From assembly GCA_040391605.1 (NCBI GenBank), contig JBEBXK010000008.1:1-64000 (forward strand): DNA of 64,000 nucleotides, read 5' to 3'. A program made the position numbers and the translations under genes. Position 1 is the first letter of the stretch. Every line of letters begins with the position of its first letter. The notes beneath the pieces are model-generated. The model did no database searches. It saw nothing but the letters and a program-made list of their open reading frames with translations, and was not told the origin of the DNA. Origin of the DNA: Vulgatibacter incomptus_A (GTDB taxonomy: Bacteria; Myxococcota; Myxococcia; Myxococcales; Vulgatibacteraceae). Positions 51,080 to 60,816 of this stretch are shown piece by piece.

Positions 51080-53947
51080 ATGTCGGGAACGCTTGGCATG
51101 ACAGAGGTAGGGCGCGTGGGTCTGATCGCCCTGGCGCTGGCCCTCGATCTGGGCTGCACCGCCTGCGGGGCGGAATCATCTTCCGTGATGGAGTTATTCA
51201 CCGAGCAGGGCGCCGACCACCGCTGGCAGGAGGGGCGGACCTCCCTCGCGCTGCCCTACCTCCCTTTCGACGAGGCGCAGCGCGCGCCGCCACGGGACAG
51301 CGGTTGGCTGGAGGGCCAGCTCTACCTCAGCGCCCAACGAGGCGATCCCGAGGCAGACGTCGCCAAGGTCCTCTTCTTCGTCTGGCGGAACGAGCCCGGC
51401 GATCTGGAGCGGGCCAGGAGCCGCCTCGACGCCTTGCCGCAGGACGCGAGCTGGTGGAACGAGGTCGCGCTCCTCCACCTGGCGAACGGCGACGAGCTCG
51501 ACGCGTTGGAGGCGCTCGAACACGCCCTAGAGCTCGAGCCCGAGCTGCTGCCGGCGCTCTTCAACCGAGCCTTGATCTTCGATCGTCTCAGCCTCCACGG
51601 CCCCGCCGAGGAGGCGTGGTCTCATTACGTCGAGGTCGATCCGGACGACGCGAGCGGTTGGCGGCAGGAGGCGGGGGGCCACCTCGAGCGCCTGCGTTCC
51701 CCTTCGCCGCCCCCGGTGCTCCTCGAAGACGAGAGGGCCTGGCTGGAGAAGGAGCTGCGATCGGTGGCCAGCGGGCCGGAGCTGGCGGCGCTCCTGGACG
51801 AGCCACGCACCGGGGAGGTCGTCTCCCGCCTCGCCGCCGTCGGCGACCGCCTCTTCGAGCGGGAGCTCGAGGTGCGGCAATCCTTTACAGAGAGGGATTG
51901 GCGCGAGAGCCGCCGGCGGGGGGAGGCCCTGGGCGCCCAGGCGGAGGCCACCCTCGCCGGCGCCCCCTCCATCGACGCGTTGGAGGCGCTCTGTGACGCG
52001 CCAGAGCCGATGATCGCCCTGCGCGCCCTCCGCCTCCTGGCCTACGACGCCATCGTGCGATTGTCGCCGTCGGTGGCGAAGGAGCGCCTCGACGCGGTGG
52101 TGGAGCGCTGCGACGAGCTGGGCTGCGTGCTCGAGAGCGCCCTGGCGCTCAGCGATCGCGGGACCCTCCTCCTCGAAGCCGGCGACTTTCGCAGTTCGGC
52201 CCTCGCCTTTCGCGAGGCCTTCGCGCTTCTCCCCGAGGGCTTCGACGCTCGCCAGGCCGAGATCCTGGCCAAGCAGGGCTATCTGGCCAGCGCTCTCGCC
52301 AGCCCGCGGGAGGCGGTGCGCCAGCTCCAGGCCGCCGCCGCCATCCAGAGCCGGCTTCGCAAGCCCATGTCGCTGGCGGTGGTCCTCACCAACCTTGGGG
52401 CGCAGGCGGGTGGCAGCGGTCTGGATGCGGCGGCGCTGGCCCTCTATCGGGAGGCGGCGCGGCTGGCGGCGCTCTCCGGTGTGACCTCCACGGATTTGAT
52501 CGCGAGATCCGGTGTCTCGGCCATTCTGACGCGGATGGGTAGGACCGAGGAGGCCCTCGCTGTGCAGGAGGAGGCCATCGCGGTCGCCAGGGAGAAGGGC
52601 GTCTCGGGGGCGTTGGTGCGCCTGCTCGGCGCTTCTGCCAGGACGCACCTCCAAGCAGGGCAGTCCGCGGATGCATTGGCGAGGGGCAGGGAGTTGCAGG
52701 GGCTCAGCGGTTCCCTTGGCATCGCCTCGCTGCATGGGAGCGTCCGGGCCATCATCGGGAATGCCTACCTCGCTCTCGGCGATCACGCTTCCGCCATTCG
52801 CTCCTTCCAGGGCGCCATCGCCGCGAACCACGACCTCCTCTCTTCGATCGAGGATCCGATCCGGCGCACCCTCCTCGAGGCGAGAGACGGAGATCCGCGG
52901 ATCCGTCTGGCCCGCCTGCGCGCGGAGGAGGGGGACGTCACCGCCGCCTGGGAGCTGGTGGCCGGGGGAGCGCTGCGAGGGCTGGATCGCGACGAGTGCA
53001 CGATCGTCTTCGTCCGGGACGATGAGCGGCTCCTGGTCTGGAGCGCCACCGTCGAGGGCACCCGCTTCGATGTGCGTCCGCTCCCGAAGTCGTTGATCGG
53101 CAGCGGAGACTTCAATCTGCGGATCGGCCTGGATGGCGGCCCCTTTCGAGGAACGCCGGAGCGCGCCATGTCGCAGGCGGAGTTCGTGGGCACCGCCTGG
53201 GACGAAGGCCGATGCCCGGCGCGCACCAGGCGCCTCACCATCATCGAAAACCCGGTTACGCTGGTGGGGGTCGCCAACCACGGAGCCCGGCTGTCCCGAC
53301 CCGACGCCGCCGTGGTGATCGCGTCGAGCGCATCCAAGCCCTGGCCTCATCGGTCGCTGAAGGGACCGGGACTGGCGATCCACAGCCCTCGACCCGTCGT
53401 CTCCGACCGCATCCTCCCCAGCCTCCCGTCGGCGCCGAAGGAGGCGAGGCTGGTGCTGGGCCTCTGGCCCGACTCCGAGGAGCTGGCTGGTACCGACGCG
53501 ACCCCTCAGGAGGTCGCGAGGCGGGTCTCCGGCTTCGAGCTGCTCCACTTCGGCGTCCACGGTGAGTCCCGCGCACAAGCAGGCGCGTCTTCCTTCCTGG
53601 TCCTGGCCGGCGAGCACGGCCATCTGCAGGTGGTGGACGTCCTCGATCTCTCCCTCGCGCATCGTTCACCGGTGGTGGTCCTCTCTGCGTGCAAGGGGGC
53701 GGGCGAGACATTGGAGAAGGAGCGGGATGGCGCGGGGCTCCCCTGGGCCTTCCTGCAGGCCGGCGCCTCCTCGGTGATCGCCTACGAAGACAGCCTCGAC
53801 GATCGCGTGGCCCTGGATTTCTCGGCGGCCTTCTACGCCAGGGTCGAGCGCGGCCTGGAGGTCTCCGTCGCCTTTGAGGAGGCGCTCGAGGCGCTGCGGG
53901 AGCGTTGGAGCCCGGAGATCGTGGCGTCCTTCGCCCTCTATATCTGA
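51080..53947 (+). CDS. TPR-CHAT domain (caspase-like) protein
   Basis: 955 residues from ATG 51080, preceded by GGGGAGCGGG. Residues ~12-30 are hydrophobic (VGLIALALALDLGC), possibly a lipoprotein signal. Helical TPR-like repeats fill ~85-610. The C-terminal ~350 residues are a CHAT domain: His827 in LLHFGVHGE and Cys871 in VVVLSACKGAGE form the expected catalytic dyad, followed by GLPWAFLQAGASSVIAY and ALDFSAAFYARV. CHAT proteases are activated through their TPRs and cleave partner proteins in known systems. A small unknown protein is encoded 194 bp downstream. Confidence 0.92.
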   Translation: MSGTLGMTEVGRVGLIALALALDLGCTACGAESSSVMELFTEQGADHRWQEGRTSLALPYLPFDEAQRAPPRDSGWLEGQLYLSAQRGDPEADVAKVLFFVWRNEPGDLERARSRLDALPQDASWWNEVALLHLANGDELDALEALEHALELEPELLPALFNRALIFDRLSLHGPAEEAWSHYVEVDPDDASGWRQEAGGHLERLRSPSPPPVLLEDERAWLEKELRSVASGPELAALLDEPRTGEVVSRLAAVGDRLFERELEVRQSFTERDWRESRRRGEALGAQAEATLAGAPSIDALEALCDAPEPMIALRALRLLAYDAIVRLSPSVAKERLDAVVERCDELGCVLESALALSDRGTLLLEAGDFRSSALAFREAFALLPEGFDARQAEILAKQGYLASALASPREAVRQLQAAAAIQSRLRKPMSLAVVLTNLGAQAGGSGLDAAALALYREAARLAALSGVTSTDLIARSGVSAILTRMGRTEEALAVQEEAIAVAREKGVSGALVRLLGASARTHLQAGQSADALARGRELQGLSGSLGIASLHGSVRAIIGNAYLALGDHASAIRSFQGAIAANHDLLSSIEDPIRRTLLEARDGDPRIRLARLRAEEGDVTAAWELVAGGALRGLDRDECTIVFVRDDERLLVWSATVEGTRFDVRPLPKSLIGSGDFNLRIGLDGGPFRGTPERAMSQAEFVGTAWDEGRCPARTRRLTIIENPVTLVGVANHGARLSRPDAAVVIASSASKPWPHRSLKGPGLAIHSPRPVVSDRILPSLPSAPKEARLVLGLWPDSEELAGTDATPQEVARRVSGFELLHFGVHGESRAQAGASSFLVLAGEHGHLQVVDVLDLSLAHRSPVVVLSACKGAGETLEKERDGAGLPWAFLQAGASSVIAYEDSLDDRVALDFSAAFYARVERGLEVSVAFEEALEALRERWSPEIVASFALYI

Positions 53948-54141
53948 GGCGACGAAAGCGATACAGTGTTTCACTGAGAGGCGTCTGCTTCTGCCTCGAT
54001 GTCGAAGTGTCTGATCTTCAATAGTCATACATTGAACAGAAGGGGCATGGGGCGGGCAGGATTTGGCTGTCGTACCTTGTGGGTGCAGCCCGGATAGTGC
54101 TATCGGATGGGTGTTGTCTTCAATTCTCATTCGGAGGGGCC

Positions 54142-54606
54142 ATGCCCACCTTCTTCTTCTCGACAGGACTCATCACTACTGAAAACAACCTCCTTCGCGT
54201 CCGCGCGCCTGCATCTCCCAAGGACAGGGTGCAGCTCAGGCTGAAGGGCCAGGAGGCCATGGAGCCCAGGCCCTTTGGTCCAGACGCCGCGATCGTGGCC
54301 TTGGTGCATGCTGACAGCGGAAGGGCCGGGGACAACCCCTTTGACGACACCGAAAGCAGCGTCACCTATGACCCCTACATCGAGTTCATCTTTTTCGGGG
54401 CATGCAAGCTGGCGAGGGAGACCGTGGCGGGCAAGGAGGGCCTGGTCATCGAGAGCGAGGGCAGCGTCACGTTGAAGTGCATGGAGGGCGCTTTCCCATT
54501 TGCGGAAGAGGAGGTTCGGCGGGCAAGCTTCATCGGTGTCTACTATGACGACGGCTTGCCCCGGGATCCGGGGCCCCACATCCCCAAGCCGAGCCCCGAG
54601 GCCTGA
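54142..54606 (+). CDS. Small unknown protein downstream of the CHAT protease
   Basis: 154 residues starting MPTFFFSTGLITTENNLLRV, with a CGGAGGGG site just upstream. Beta-rich by pattern, no signal peptide, with two cysteines and an acidic middle (DNPFDDTESSVTYDPYIEF). No family recognised. The upstream 194 bp is clearly lower in GC than its surroundings, which may mark a promoter or foreign DNA. Position after a CHAT protease makes it a candidate partner or substrate, as inference only. Confidence 0.7.
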   Translation: MPTFFFSTGLITTENNLLRVRAPASPKDRVQLRLKGQEAMEPRPFGPDAAIVALVHADSGRAGDNPFDDTESSVTYDPYIEFIFFGACKLARETVAGKEGLVIESEGSVTLKCMEGAFPFAEEEVRRASFIGVYYDDGLPRDPGPHIPKPSPEA

Positions 54607-54625
54607 CGCCGACGGGGCCGATCCG

Positions 54626-55459
54626 ATGCCCACGGACCGCGCGGTGGTGGTCACTACCCCGCGCAGGCCCTCCGAGCTCGATCGGCAGGAGGCCCTGGCC
54701 GAAGCCCGGCGCCTCGGGCTCCCCTACGAAGCGAGAGACGCGGGTATCGAGTCCATCGCGGCGCGATCGGGCGCCGAGCTGATCCTCGTCGTCTCGGCGA
54801 TCGAGCGCTCGCTATGGGTCCCGGCTGGCTTGGCCCCCTGGCGCTTCCACGGCGGCATGGCGGTGCTGCGCATCCGACGAATGCTGAAGGAAGCGCCTCT
54901 TCACGCAGTCTCCGATCCGCTGCTTCGCGCCTGCGATCTGCGCCCAGGGGATCGCTTCATCGACGCCACCGCCGGCGCCTGTGCCGACGCGCTGGTGGCG
55001 GCGTGGGCCGTGGGGCCGTCGGGCTCGGTGGTCGCCATCGAGTCGAGCCCCATCCTTCACGCCGTGACCTCCTTCGGTGCCCGCCGGATCCGCTTCGGAG
55101 AGGAGGCCATCGACGCCGCCCTCGATCGGCTGGAGGTGGTGCAGGGCTCCCACCTGGAGCTCCTCGCCGCCATACCCGATCGCTCGGCCGACGTGATCTA
55201 CTTCGACCCGATGTTCGAGAGCCCCACCCTTGCACCGCCGGGCTTCGAGATCCTTCGGATGGTCGCGGAGCCAGCGCCGCTCGCCCCCGAGGCGGTGGCG
55301 GAGGCGACGCGGGTGGCCAGGCGGCGGGTGGTGCTCCAGGAGCGGCGCGGCAGCGGGGAGCTCGAGCGCCTCGGCTTTCGCGCCGTCGACGTCATCGGCA
55401 GGAGCGCCCCCGTGCGCTTCGGCGTCATCGACGTCGCCGATCGAGCAGCGCCCCCTTGA
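54626..55459 (+). CDS. RsmJ-like class I SAM methyltransferase
   Basis: 277 residues from ATG 54626. The Rossmann core shows DRFIDATAGACADALVAAWAVG (SAM-binding glycine region), VVAIESSP and the catalytic-type IYFDPMFESP, which resembles the DPMYP motif of RsmJ, the 16S rRNA m2G1516 methyltransferase. An N-terminal extension (~60 residues, VTTPRRPSELDRQEALAEAR) is also RsmJ-like. It follows the small unknown gene by 19 bp. Exact target not certain. Confidence 0.8.
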   Translation: MPTDRAVVVTTPRRPSELDRQEALAEARRLGLPYEARDAGIESIAARSGAELILVVSAIERSLWVPAGLAPWRFHGGMAVLRIRRMLKEAPLHAVSDPLLRACDLRPGDRFIDATAGACADALVAAWAVGPSGSVVAIESSPILHAVTSFGARRIRFGEEAIDAALDRLEVVQGSHLELLAAIPDRSADVIYFDPMFESPTLAPPGFEILRMVAEPAPLAPEAVAEATRVARRRVVLQERRGSGELERLGFRAVDVIGRSAPVRFGVIDVADRAAPP

Positions 55460-55600
55460 ACGTCCCGACGAACGAGGGCGATGAGCGGGATCCGTGACGA
55501 GGGCCTCTCGCCGGCCATACTTCCACGCGAAGGGCGGGAGCCAGGTGGGGGGCTCATCGATCAGCGCTCCGTGGACCCTCGGCGCCCCGGCCGAGTGGGC

Positions 55601-57025
55601 TCAGAAGGTGTATTCACCATTCACGTTGAGGACGCTGATCGACTGCTTGTAGGTGCCCGCCGCGTTGGGCTGCTTGGAGGGCGCCTCGAAGGGCTGGCTC
55701 TCCTCCACCGAGATCTCGCGCTGGGCGTAGAACACCTGGGTGAAGGTGGCGGCGAAGGCGAGGGAGTGGCCGATCTCAAAGCGGCTGCCGATGGACGCCG
55801 TGGCCTTGTTCATGTCGTAGAGGGAGGGGTCCAGGGTCTTGGAGGGGATCGCGTTGCTGTCGTAGCCGGCGCCCAGGTAGACCTCGAACGGCGCAGAGAT
55901 CCAGTAGGACGCGCCGGCCCTGACGCCGAAGGCGTCCTTCCACTGCCGGGGGATGTTCTGCACGATGTTGCTCGCGGAGCCCGGCTTGGCGGAGCCGTCG
56001 TCGTTCAGATCGCAGCGGGCGTCCTTGGGCTCGCGGCTCAGAAAGCATTGCTTCTGCAGCGTGCTCCAGCGGACGTATTCGCCGAAGAGGCGCAGCTCCC
56101 ATTCGGGATCCGGCCGCCAGCGGGCGCCGAGGCGGTAGACGTCGGGCAGCCCCTGCACCAGCCGGATCTCCTGCTGGGATTCCTGGCCACCGAGGGAGAC
56201 GTCCAGGGTCCCGTCCAGGTTGGAGTCACCAAAACCCGGCCGGCTCTGGTACGAGAAGCCGAGCCAGAGGTCGTCGATGGGCTGCCAGATCACGCCGGCC
56301 GACGCGCCGAAGTCCCAGCCGGAGGCCTCGATCAGGCTGCGCCCCTCCTTCAGCGCCCCGTCGGCGGTGACGAGATCGTCGCTGCCGTCCACGTTCCGCG
56401 CCCGCACGGTATGCAGGACGTTGTTGATCAGGTTCAGCCCTGCGCCGAAGGAGAGGCGGGGGCCTTCGAACGTGTAGCTGCCGGCGAGGGTGAAGTAGAG
56501 CGAGGTGATCTCACCGTCCTCGGTGAACCACCGCTGCACACCGTCCTCGGCGCCGGGGTATTTCTTGCCGAGCTCATTGCCTTCGAAGTCCTTGTTCCTG
56601 CCCCAGACTGCGGTGCCGCCGAAGGGCACGTAGAAGGCTGCGCCGACCCCGAGGTTCTTCACGCCCAGATCCGAGACCACCGCGGCGAAGGGGGAGGAGA
56701 CCAGGTTGGTCAGCTCGCCTCGGCCGGCGTTCGCGCCGATCGCCTCCTCTGGGGTCTGGCCCTCGGGGCTCGAGCCCAGGTGGCTGATGGCGCTGGCGGG
56801 CCGATCGTAGCTCGCGTGGCGGAGGGCGAAGGTGCCGTCGAGGTAGATCCGAGTACCACCCGTGAGGGAGAGGCCCGCGGGGTTGTAGTAGATCGCTGTC
56901 GGATTGGCTGTGGTGGGGTGTCCGTGCTCTCCGCCGAAGCGCGCGGCGAGGAAGCCGCTGGCGGCGGAAGGGCCAGCCAAGAAGATGGTCAACAAAGAAA
57001 CGCCGGCTACAACGATCGGTCTCAC
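55601..57025 (-). CDS. FadL/TodX/OmpP1-family outer-membrane transporter
   Basis: 474 residues with a cleavable signal (MRPIVVAGVSLLTIFLAGPSAASG). The N-terminal hatch contains ARFGGEHGHPTTANPTAIYYNPAGLSL, the NPA motif of FadL, and the C-terminus is NGEYTF, a Bam-type Phe end. FadL proteins pass hydrophobic compounds such as fatty acids. Length and strand pattern are normal. Divergent from the Gly-tailed lipoprotein gene. Confidence 0.94.
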   Translation of the reverse strand: MRPIVVAGVSLLTIFLAGPSAASGFLAARFGGEHGHPTTANPTAIYYNPAGLSLTGGTRIYLDGTFALRHASYDRPASAISHLGSSPEGQTPEEAIGANAGRGELTNLVSSPFAAVVSDLGVKNLGVGAAFYVPFGGTAVWGRNKDFEGNELGKKYPGAEDGVQRWFTEDGEITSLYFTLAGSYTFEGPRLSFGAGLNLINNVLHTVRARNVDGSDDLVTADGALKEGRSLIEASGWDFGASAGVIWQPIDDLWLGFSYQSRPGFGDSNLDGTLDVSLGGQESQQEIRLVQGLPDVYRLGARWRPDPEWELRLFGEYVRWSTLQKQCFLSREPKDARCDLNDDGSAKPGSASNIVQNIPRQWKDAFGVRAGASYWISAPFEVYLGAGYDSNAIPSKTLDPSLYDMNKATASIGSRFEIGHSLAFAATFTQVFYAQREISVEESQPFEAPSKQPNAAGTYKQSISVLNVNGEYTF

Positions 57026-57137
57026 GTGGCCTCCTGATGTGGTGTCGCACCACGGGCTGCCGAGGTTTGACAGCCTCGGCGACGCGTGGGCAGACTGGAC
57101 TCGATCCTCTCACCATTTCATGCGGAGTGATTTACCC

Positions 57138-57893
57138 ATGGTCGCAACGTACCTGTCAAAGCGATCCCTGATTTGGATCGGTGCAGCCGCGGCGCTGGCG
57201 ATGCTGGCGGGGTGTCCGGATCCGACCGAGCGCTTCGACGAATTCGTTGATCGCACGGCGGGGATCGGGTCCGGTGGAACGGGAGGGCCCGGCACGGGCA
57301 AGGTCGCGGACTTGAGCGGGACCTGGTTCCTGGCGGTGGCGACGAACCTCAACCCGGGGACGCCGCTGCTCTTCGAGACCACGATCGCCATGGAGATCGG
57401 CCCCGGCGACACCTGCCCGCTGCCGGGGGGCCAGCCCTGTACGCTGGACTTCGAGGTCCAGCCGCTGGTCCGACCAGGCGCGCCTTCGCGATGTGGAGCG
57501 GCGCTCTCGCCGGTGGGCGAGGTGATCACGCTGCAAGGCGTCCCCGTCGAGGCCGACGGGACCTTCCTGGCGATCTTCGAGGCTGCCGAGGTCGACGGCT
57601 GCGCCAACCCGATCTCGGGCTCGTTGATCGAGGCGACGCTGGAGCTCGTCTCCGTGATCCGCAGCGCCGATCTCTTCTGCGGCGCCGTGGAGGGGAAGGT
57701 CATCGCCCCCCTCCCGAACCACAACCTCGCTGGCTCGACCTTCGGCGCGGCCCGGGTCACCGGCCCCATTACAGCCAGTACGACTGTCGTCGACAAATGC
57801 CCGCCGAGCAGCGGAGCCGGCGGCGCTGGTGGTGGCGGCGAGGGAGGCGAGGGTGGCGAAGGTGGGGCCGGGGGTGAGGGTGGCGCCGGCTAA
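57138..57893 (+). CDS. Lipoprotein with Gly-rich tail
   Basis: 251 residues from ATG 57138 (GGAGTGA at -8). The signal ends ALAMLAGC. A linker rich in Gly precedes a domain starting DLSGTWFLAVATN, with five Cys and alternating strands of a lipocalin-like look, and the last ~30 residues are almost only Gly/Glu/Ala. An ATG at 57120 is an alternative start. No known family. Confidence 0.75.
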   Translation: MVATYLSKRSLIWIGAAAALAMLAGCPDPTERFDEFVDRTAGIGSGGTGGPGTGKVADLSGTWFLAVATNLNPGTPLLFETTIAMEIGPGDTCPLPGGQPCTLDFEVQPLVRPGAPSRCGAALSPVGEVITLQGVPVEADGTFLAIFEAAEVDGCANPISGSLIEATLELVSVIRSADLFCGAVEGKVIAPLPNHNLAGSTFGAARVTGPITASTTVVDKCPPSSGAGGAGGGGEGGEGGEGGAGGEGGAG

Positions 57894-57903
57894 GCTGCGC
57901 CGC

Positions 57904-60684
57904 TTACGCCTTGGAGGCCGAGGGCTTGGTGGCCTTCTTGCCCGCGGTCTTGGCCGACGCCGCCGTCTTTTTGGCGGGGGCCTTCTTCGCCGTGGTCGAC
58001 GAGGCCTTCTTCACTGGGGCCTTCTTTGCCGTTGTCGACGAGGCCCTCTTGGCGGGGGCCTTCTTCGCCGGAGTCGACGAGGCCTTCTTGGCGGAGGCGG
58101 TCTTGCGCGCCGCCGGTCGCTTCTTCTTCCCTTCCGGCGCTGCGTCCAGGGCCACCACGGCCTGCTCCACGGTGAGGGACTGCGGATCGAAGGAGGCCTC
58201 CTTGCTCACGGTGGCCGTCTTCTCCCCATGCTTGACGTAGAAGCCGTAGCGCCCGGAGTAGAGCTGGATCGGCTGGCCGTCCTTCGGATGCGCGCCCACC
58301 TGCCGCAGCGGCTCGGCCTGGCCGCGGCCCCGCCCCTTGGGGATCGCCAGGAGCTCGAGGGCCCGGGGCAGCTCCACGGCGAGGACGTCGTCCTCCTTCT
58401 TCAGGGAGCGAAAGTCGCCGTCGTGAACGACGTAGGGGCCGAAGCGGCCGAGGCCTGCCCGAACGTCCTTGCCGGTGTCGGGGTGCGGGCCCAATAGCCG
58501 AGGAAGCTCCAGGATCCGCAGCGCCAGGGTCAGATCCACGTCCTGGAGCTGGATCCCCGGGGGGAGGCTGGCGCGCTTGGGCTTCACGTCGTCGGCGGCG
58601 TCACCGAGCTGAACGTACGGGCCATAGCTCCCCGTCTTCAGGTAGACGGGCTTGCCCGAGGCCGGGTCTGCGCCGATCCCCTGCTCCCGGCGCTCGTACT
58701 TCTCCAGGATCTCGTAGACCCGATCGCTCGTCAGATCGCCAGGCGCCACCTCGTCCGGGATCGAGGCCTTGCGTGGATCCGAGCCGGGCTCCTGCAGCTC
58801 CAGATACGGTCCGAACTTGCCGACGTGGATCTCCACCCCGGGCAGATCGGAAGAGAGCTTCACCAGCTTGGCGTCCTTGGGATCGATCTGCTGGGCCTGC
58901 TGATCGATCCGGGTCTTCAGCCCGTGATCGCCCAGGTAGAACTGCTGCAGATAGGGCTTGGCCTCCAACTCCCCCTCGGCGATGGCGTCGAGGGAGCGCT
59001 CCATCTGGCTGGTGAAGCCCAGGTCCACCAGATCCGGAAAGTGGTTGGCCAGGAGATCCGAGACCACGAAGGCGGTGAAGGTCGGCACGAGTTGGTTGCC
59101 CTGCTTCACCACGTAGCCCCGATCGATGATCGTCCCCACGATGGTGGCGAAGGTCGACGGCCTGCCGATCCCCTCCTTCTCCATCAGCTGGATCAGCGAG
59201 GCCTCGGTGTAGCGGGGCGGCGGTTTGGTCTCATGCCCCTCGGCCGCCAGCTTGTCGAGGTCGACGCGGTCGCCGGGCTGCAGCGCTGGAAGCAACCGCT
59301 CACGCTGATCGAGGGCGCCCTGGGCGTCGTCCGATCCCTCCACATAGGCGCGCAGGAAGCCGGGGAAGACGATGCGGAGGCCGCTCGCGGCGAAGGTCGC
59401 GTCGCCGGCCTCGATCCGCACCGCGATCTGGGTCTGCCTGGCGTCCGCCATCTGCGTGGCCAGGGTGCGCATCCAGATCAGCTCGTAGAGATCGTGATCG
59501 CGGCCCACCAGGCCGGTGTCCCGCGGCGCGGTGAAGTCGGCCGACGGGCGGATGGCCTCGTGGGCCTCCTGGGCACCCTTGGTGCTGGTCTTGTACTGGC
59601 GGATCCCCGGCGCGACGTACTCGGCGCCGAAGCGGGTCTCCACACAGCGGCGCGCCGCCTGGATCGCCTCGTTGGAGAGGTTCACCGAGTCGGTACGCAT
59701 ATAGGTGATGAGGCCGCGCTCGTAGAGGGATTGCGCCACCCGCATCGTCTCCTGAGCGCTCATCCCCAGCTTGCGGTTGGCCTCCTGCTGCATGGTCGAG
59801 GTGATCAGCGGCGGCGGGGGCTTGCGGGTGACCGGCTTCTCCTCCACCGACTTCACCACGAAGGGCAGGGGCTCCAGGCGCTTGCGCAGCTCGTTGGCCT
59901 TGGACTCGTCCAGGTGGAGCAGCTTCTCGCGGGACTCCTTCAGCGCGCCTGTCTTCTCGTCGAAGTCCTTGCCGCTGGCCAGGCGGGCGTCGCCCACCTG
60001 GATCAGCCTGGCATCGAAGGCTCCGCCCTTGGAGACGGTGGCCAGCAGATCCCAGAAGCTCGCCTTGCGGAACGCCATCCGCTCTCGCTCGCGGCGGACG
60101 ATGACCTCCACTGCCACGGATTGGACCCTGCCCGCGGAGAGGCCGAAGGCGATCTTGGACCAGAGCAGCGGCGAGAGGCCGTAGCCCACCAGCCGATCCA
60201 GGATCCGGCGGGTCTCCTGGGCGCGGACGAGGCGATCGTCCAGATCCCGGGTCCGATCCAACGCCCGATGGATCGCGTCCTTGGTGATCTCGTGGAAGAC
60301 CAGGCGCTCGAAGGGCACCTTGGGCTTGAGCACCTCCAGCAGATGCCAGCTGATCGATTCTCCCTCGCGATCTTCGTCGGTAGCGAGCAGGACGCGGTCG
60401 GCGTCCTTGACAAGATCTTTGAGCTCCCGGACCACCTTGGTCTTCTTCTTGGGCACCACGTAGAGAGGCTCGAAGCCATTGTCCACGTTGACCCCGAGGC
60501 GGGCCCAGGGCTCCTTCTTCACCTTCTCGGGGATCTCGGCAGCGCTCGTGGGCAGATCGCGGACATGGCCCATGCAGGCCTCGACCACGTACCCCTTCGG
60601 CAGGAACTTTCGGATCGTCTTCGCCTTGGTCGGCGACTCGACGATCACGAGGGTCCGGCTGTTTCCGTCCCGCGACATCTCCAC
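57904..60684 (-). CDS. topA: DNA topoisomerase I
   Basis: 926 residues. Toprim domain with ESPTKAKTIRKFLP and DEDREGESISWH (acidic metal site), catalytic Tyr328 in GLITYMRTDS, and SAGRVQSVAVE. It relaxes negative supercoils. Zinc fingers are absent; instead, repeats resembling the topoisomerase C-terminal repeat (GKFGPYLELQEPG, TGSYGPYVQLG, GRFGPYVVHDG, GRYGFYVKHG) run to ~855. They are followed by a ~70-residue Ala/Lys/Ser/Thr/Pro tail of histone-H1 type, common in bacteria with large GC-rich genomes. Confidence 0.96.
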   Translation of the reverse strand: MEMSRDGNSRTLVIVESPTKAKTIRKFLPKGYVVEACMGHVRDLPTSAAEIPEKVKKEPWARLGVNVDNGFEPLYVVPKKKTKVVRELKDLVKDADRVLLATDEDREGESISWHLLEVLKPKVPFERLVFHEITKDAIHRALDRTRDLDDRLVRAQETRRILDRLVGYGLSPLLWSKIAFGLSAGRVQSVAVEVIVRRERERMAFRKASFWDLLATVSKGGAFDARLIQVGDARLASGKDFDEKTGALKESREKLLHLDESKANELRKRLEPLPFVVKSVEEKPVTRKPPPPLITSTMQQEANRKLGMSAQETMRVAQSLYERGLITYMRTDSVNLSNEAIQAARRCVETRFGAEYVAPGIRQYKTSTKGAQEAHEAIRPSADFTAPRDTGLVGRDHDLYELIWMRTLATQMADARQTQIAVRIEAGDATFAASGLRIVFPGFLRAYVEGSDDAQGALDQRERLLPALQPGDRVDLDKLAAEGHETKPPPRYTEASLIQLMEKEGIGRPSTFATIVGTIIDRGYVVKQGNQLVPTFTAFVVSDLLANHFPDLVDLGFTSQMERSLDAIAEGELEAKPYLQQFYLGDHGLKTRIDQQAQQIDPKDAKLVKLSSDLPGVEIHVGKFGPYLELQEPGSDPRKASIPDEVAPGDLTSDRVYEILEKYERREQGIGADPASGKPVYLKTGSYGPYVQLGDAADDVKPKRASLPPGIQLQDVDLTLALRILELPRLLGPHPDTGKDVRAGLGRFGPYVVHDGDFRSLKKEDDVLAVELPRALELLAIPKGRGRGQAEPLRQVGAHPKDGQPIQLYSGRYGFYVKHGEKTATVSKEASFDPQSLTVEQAVVALDAAPEGKKKRPAARKTASAKKASSTPAKKAPAKRASSTTAKKAPVKKASSTTAKKAPAKKTAASAKTAGKKATKPSASKA
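57960..58095. repeat. 39-bp coding repeat in the topA tail
   Basis: GTCGACGAGGCC recurs at 57995, 58034 and 58073, exactly 39 bp apart, giving 13-residue Lys/Ala units in the TopA tail. Copy-number change here would keep the frame. Confidence 0.8.
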
Positions 60685-60816
60685 CCCTTCTGCCAGAAGG
60701 CCGATCTCTACGAAGGCGCCAGTCAGAGTCCCTGGGCGCCCCGCATTCTTAGAGGCCCGGCGTCAGAGTCCGCAACAAACATATTCGGAGCCCTCGGCGC
60801 AAGCCGCGCGCCGCCC

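Noticed and set aside
54050..54075. Sigma-54-like GGCAGGATTTGGCT before the small gene downstream of CHAT
   Set aside because: The -12 element does not match TTGC and the spacing is wrong.
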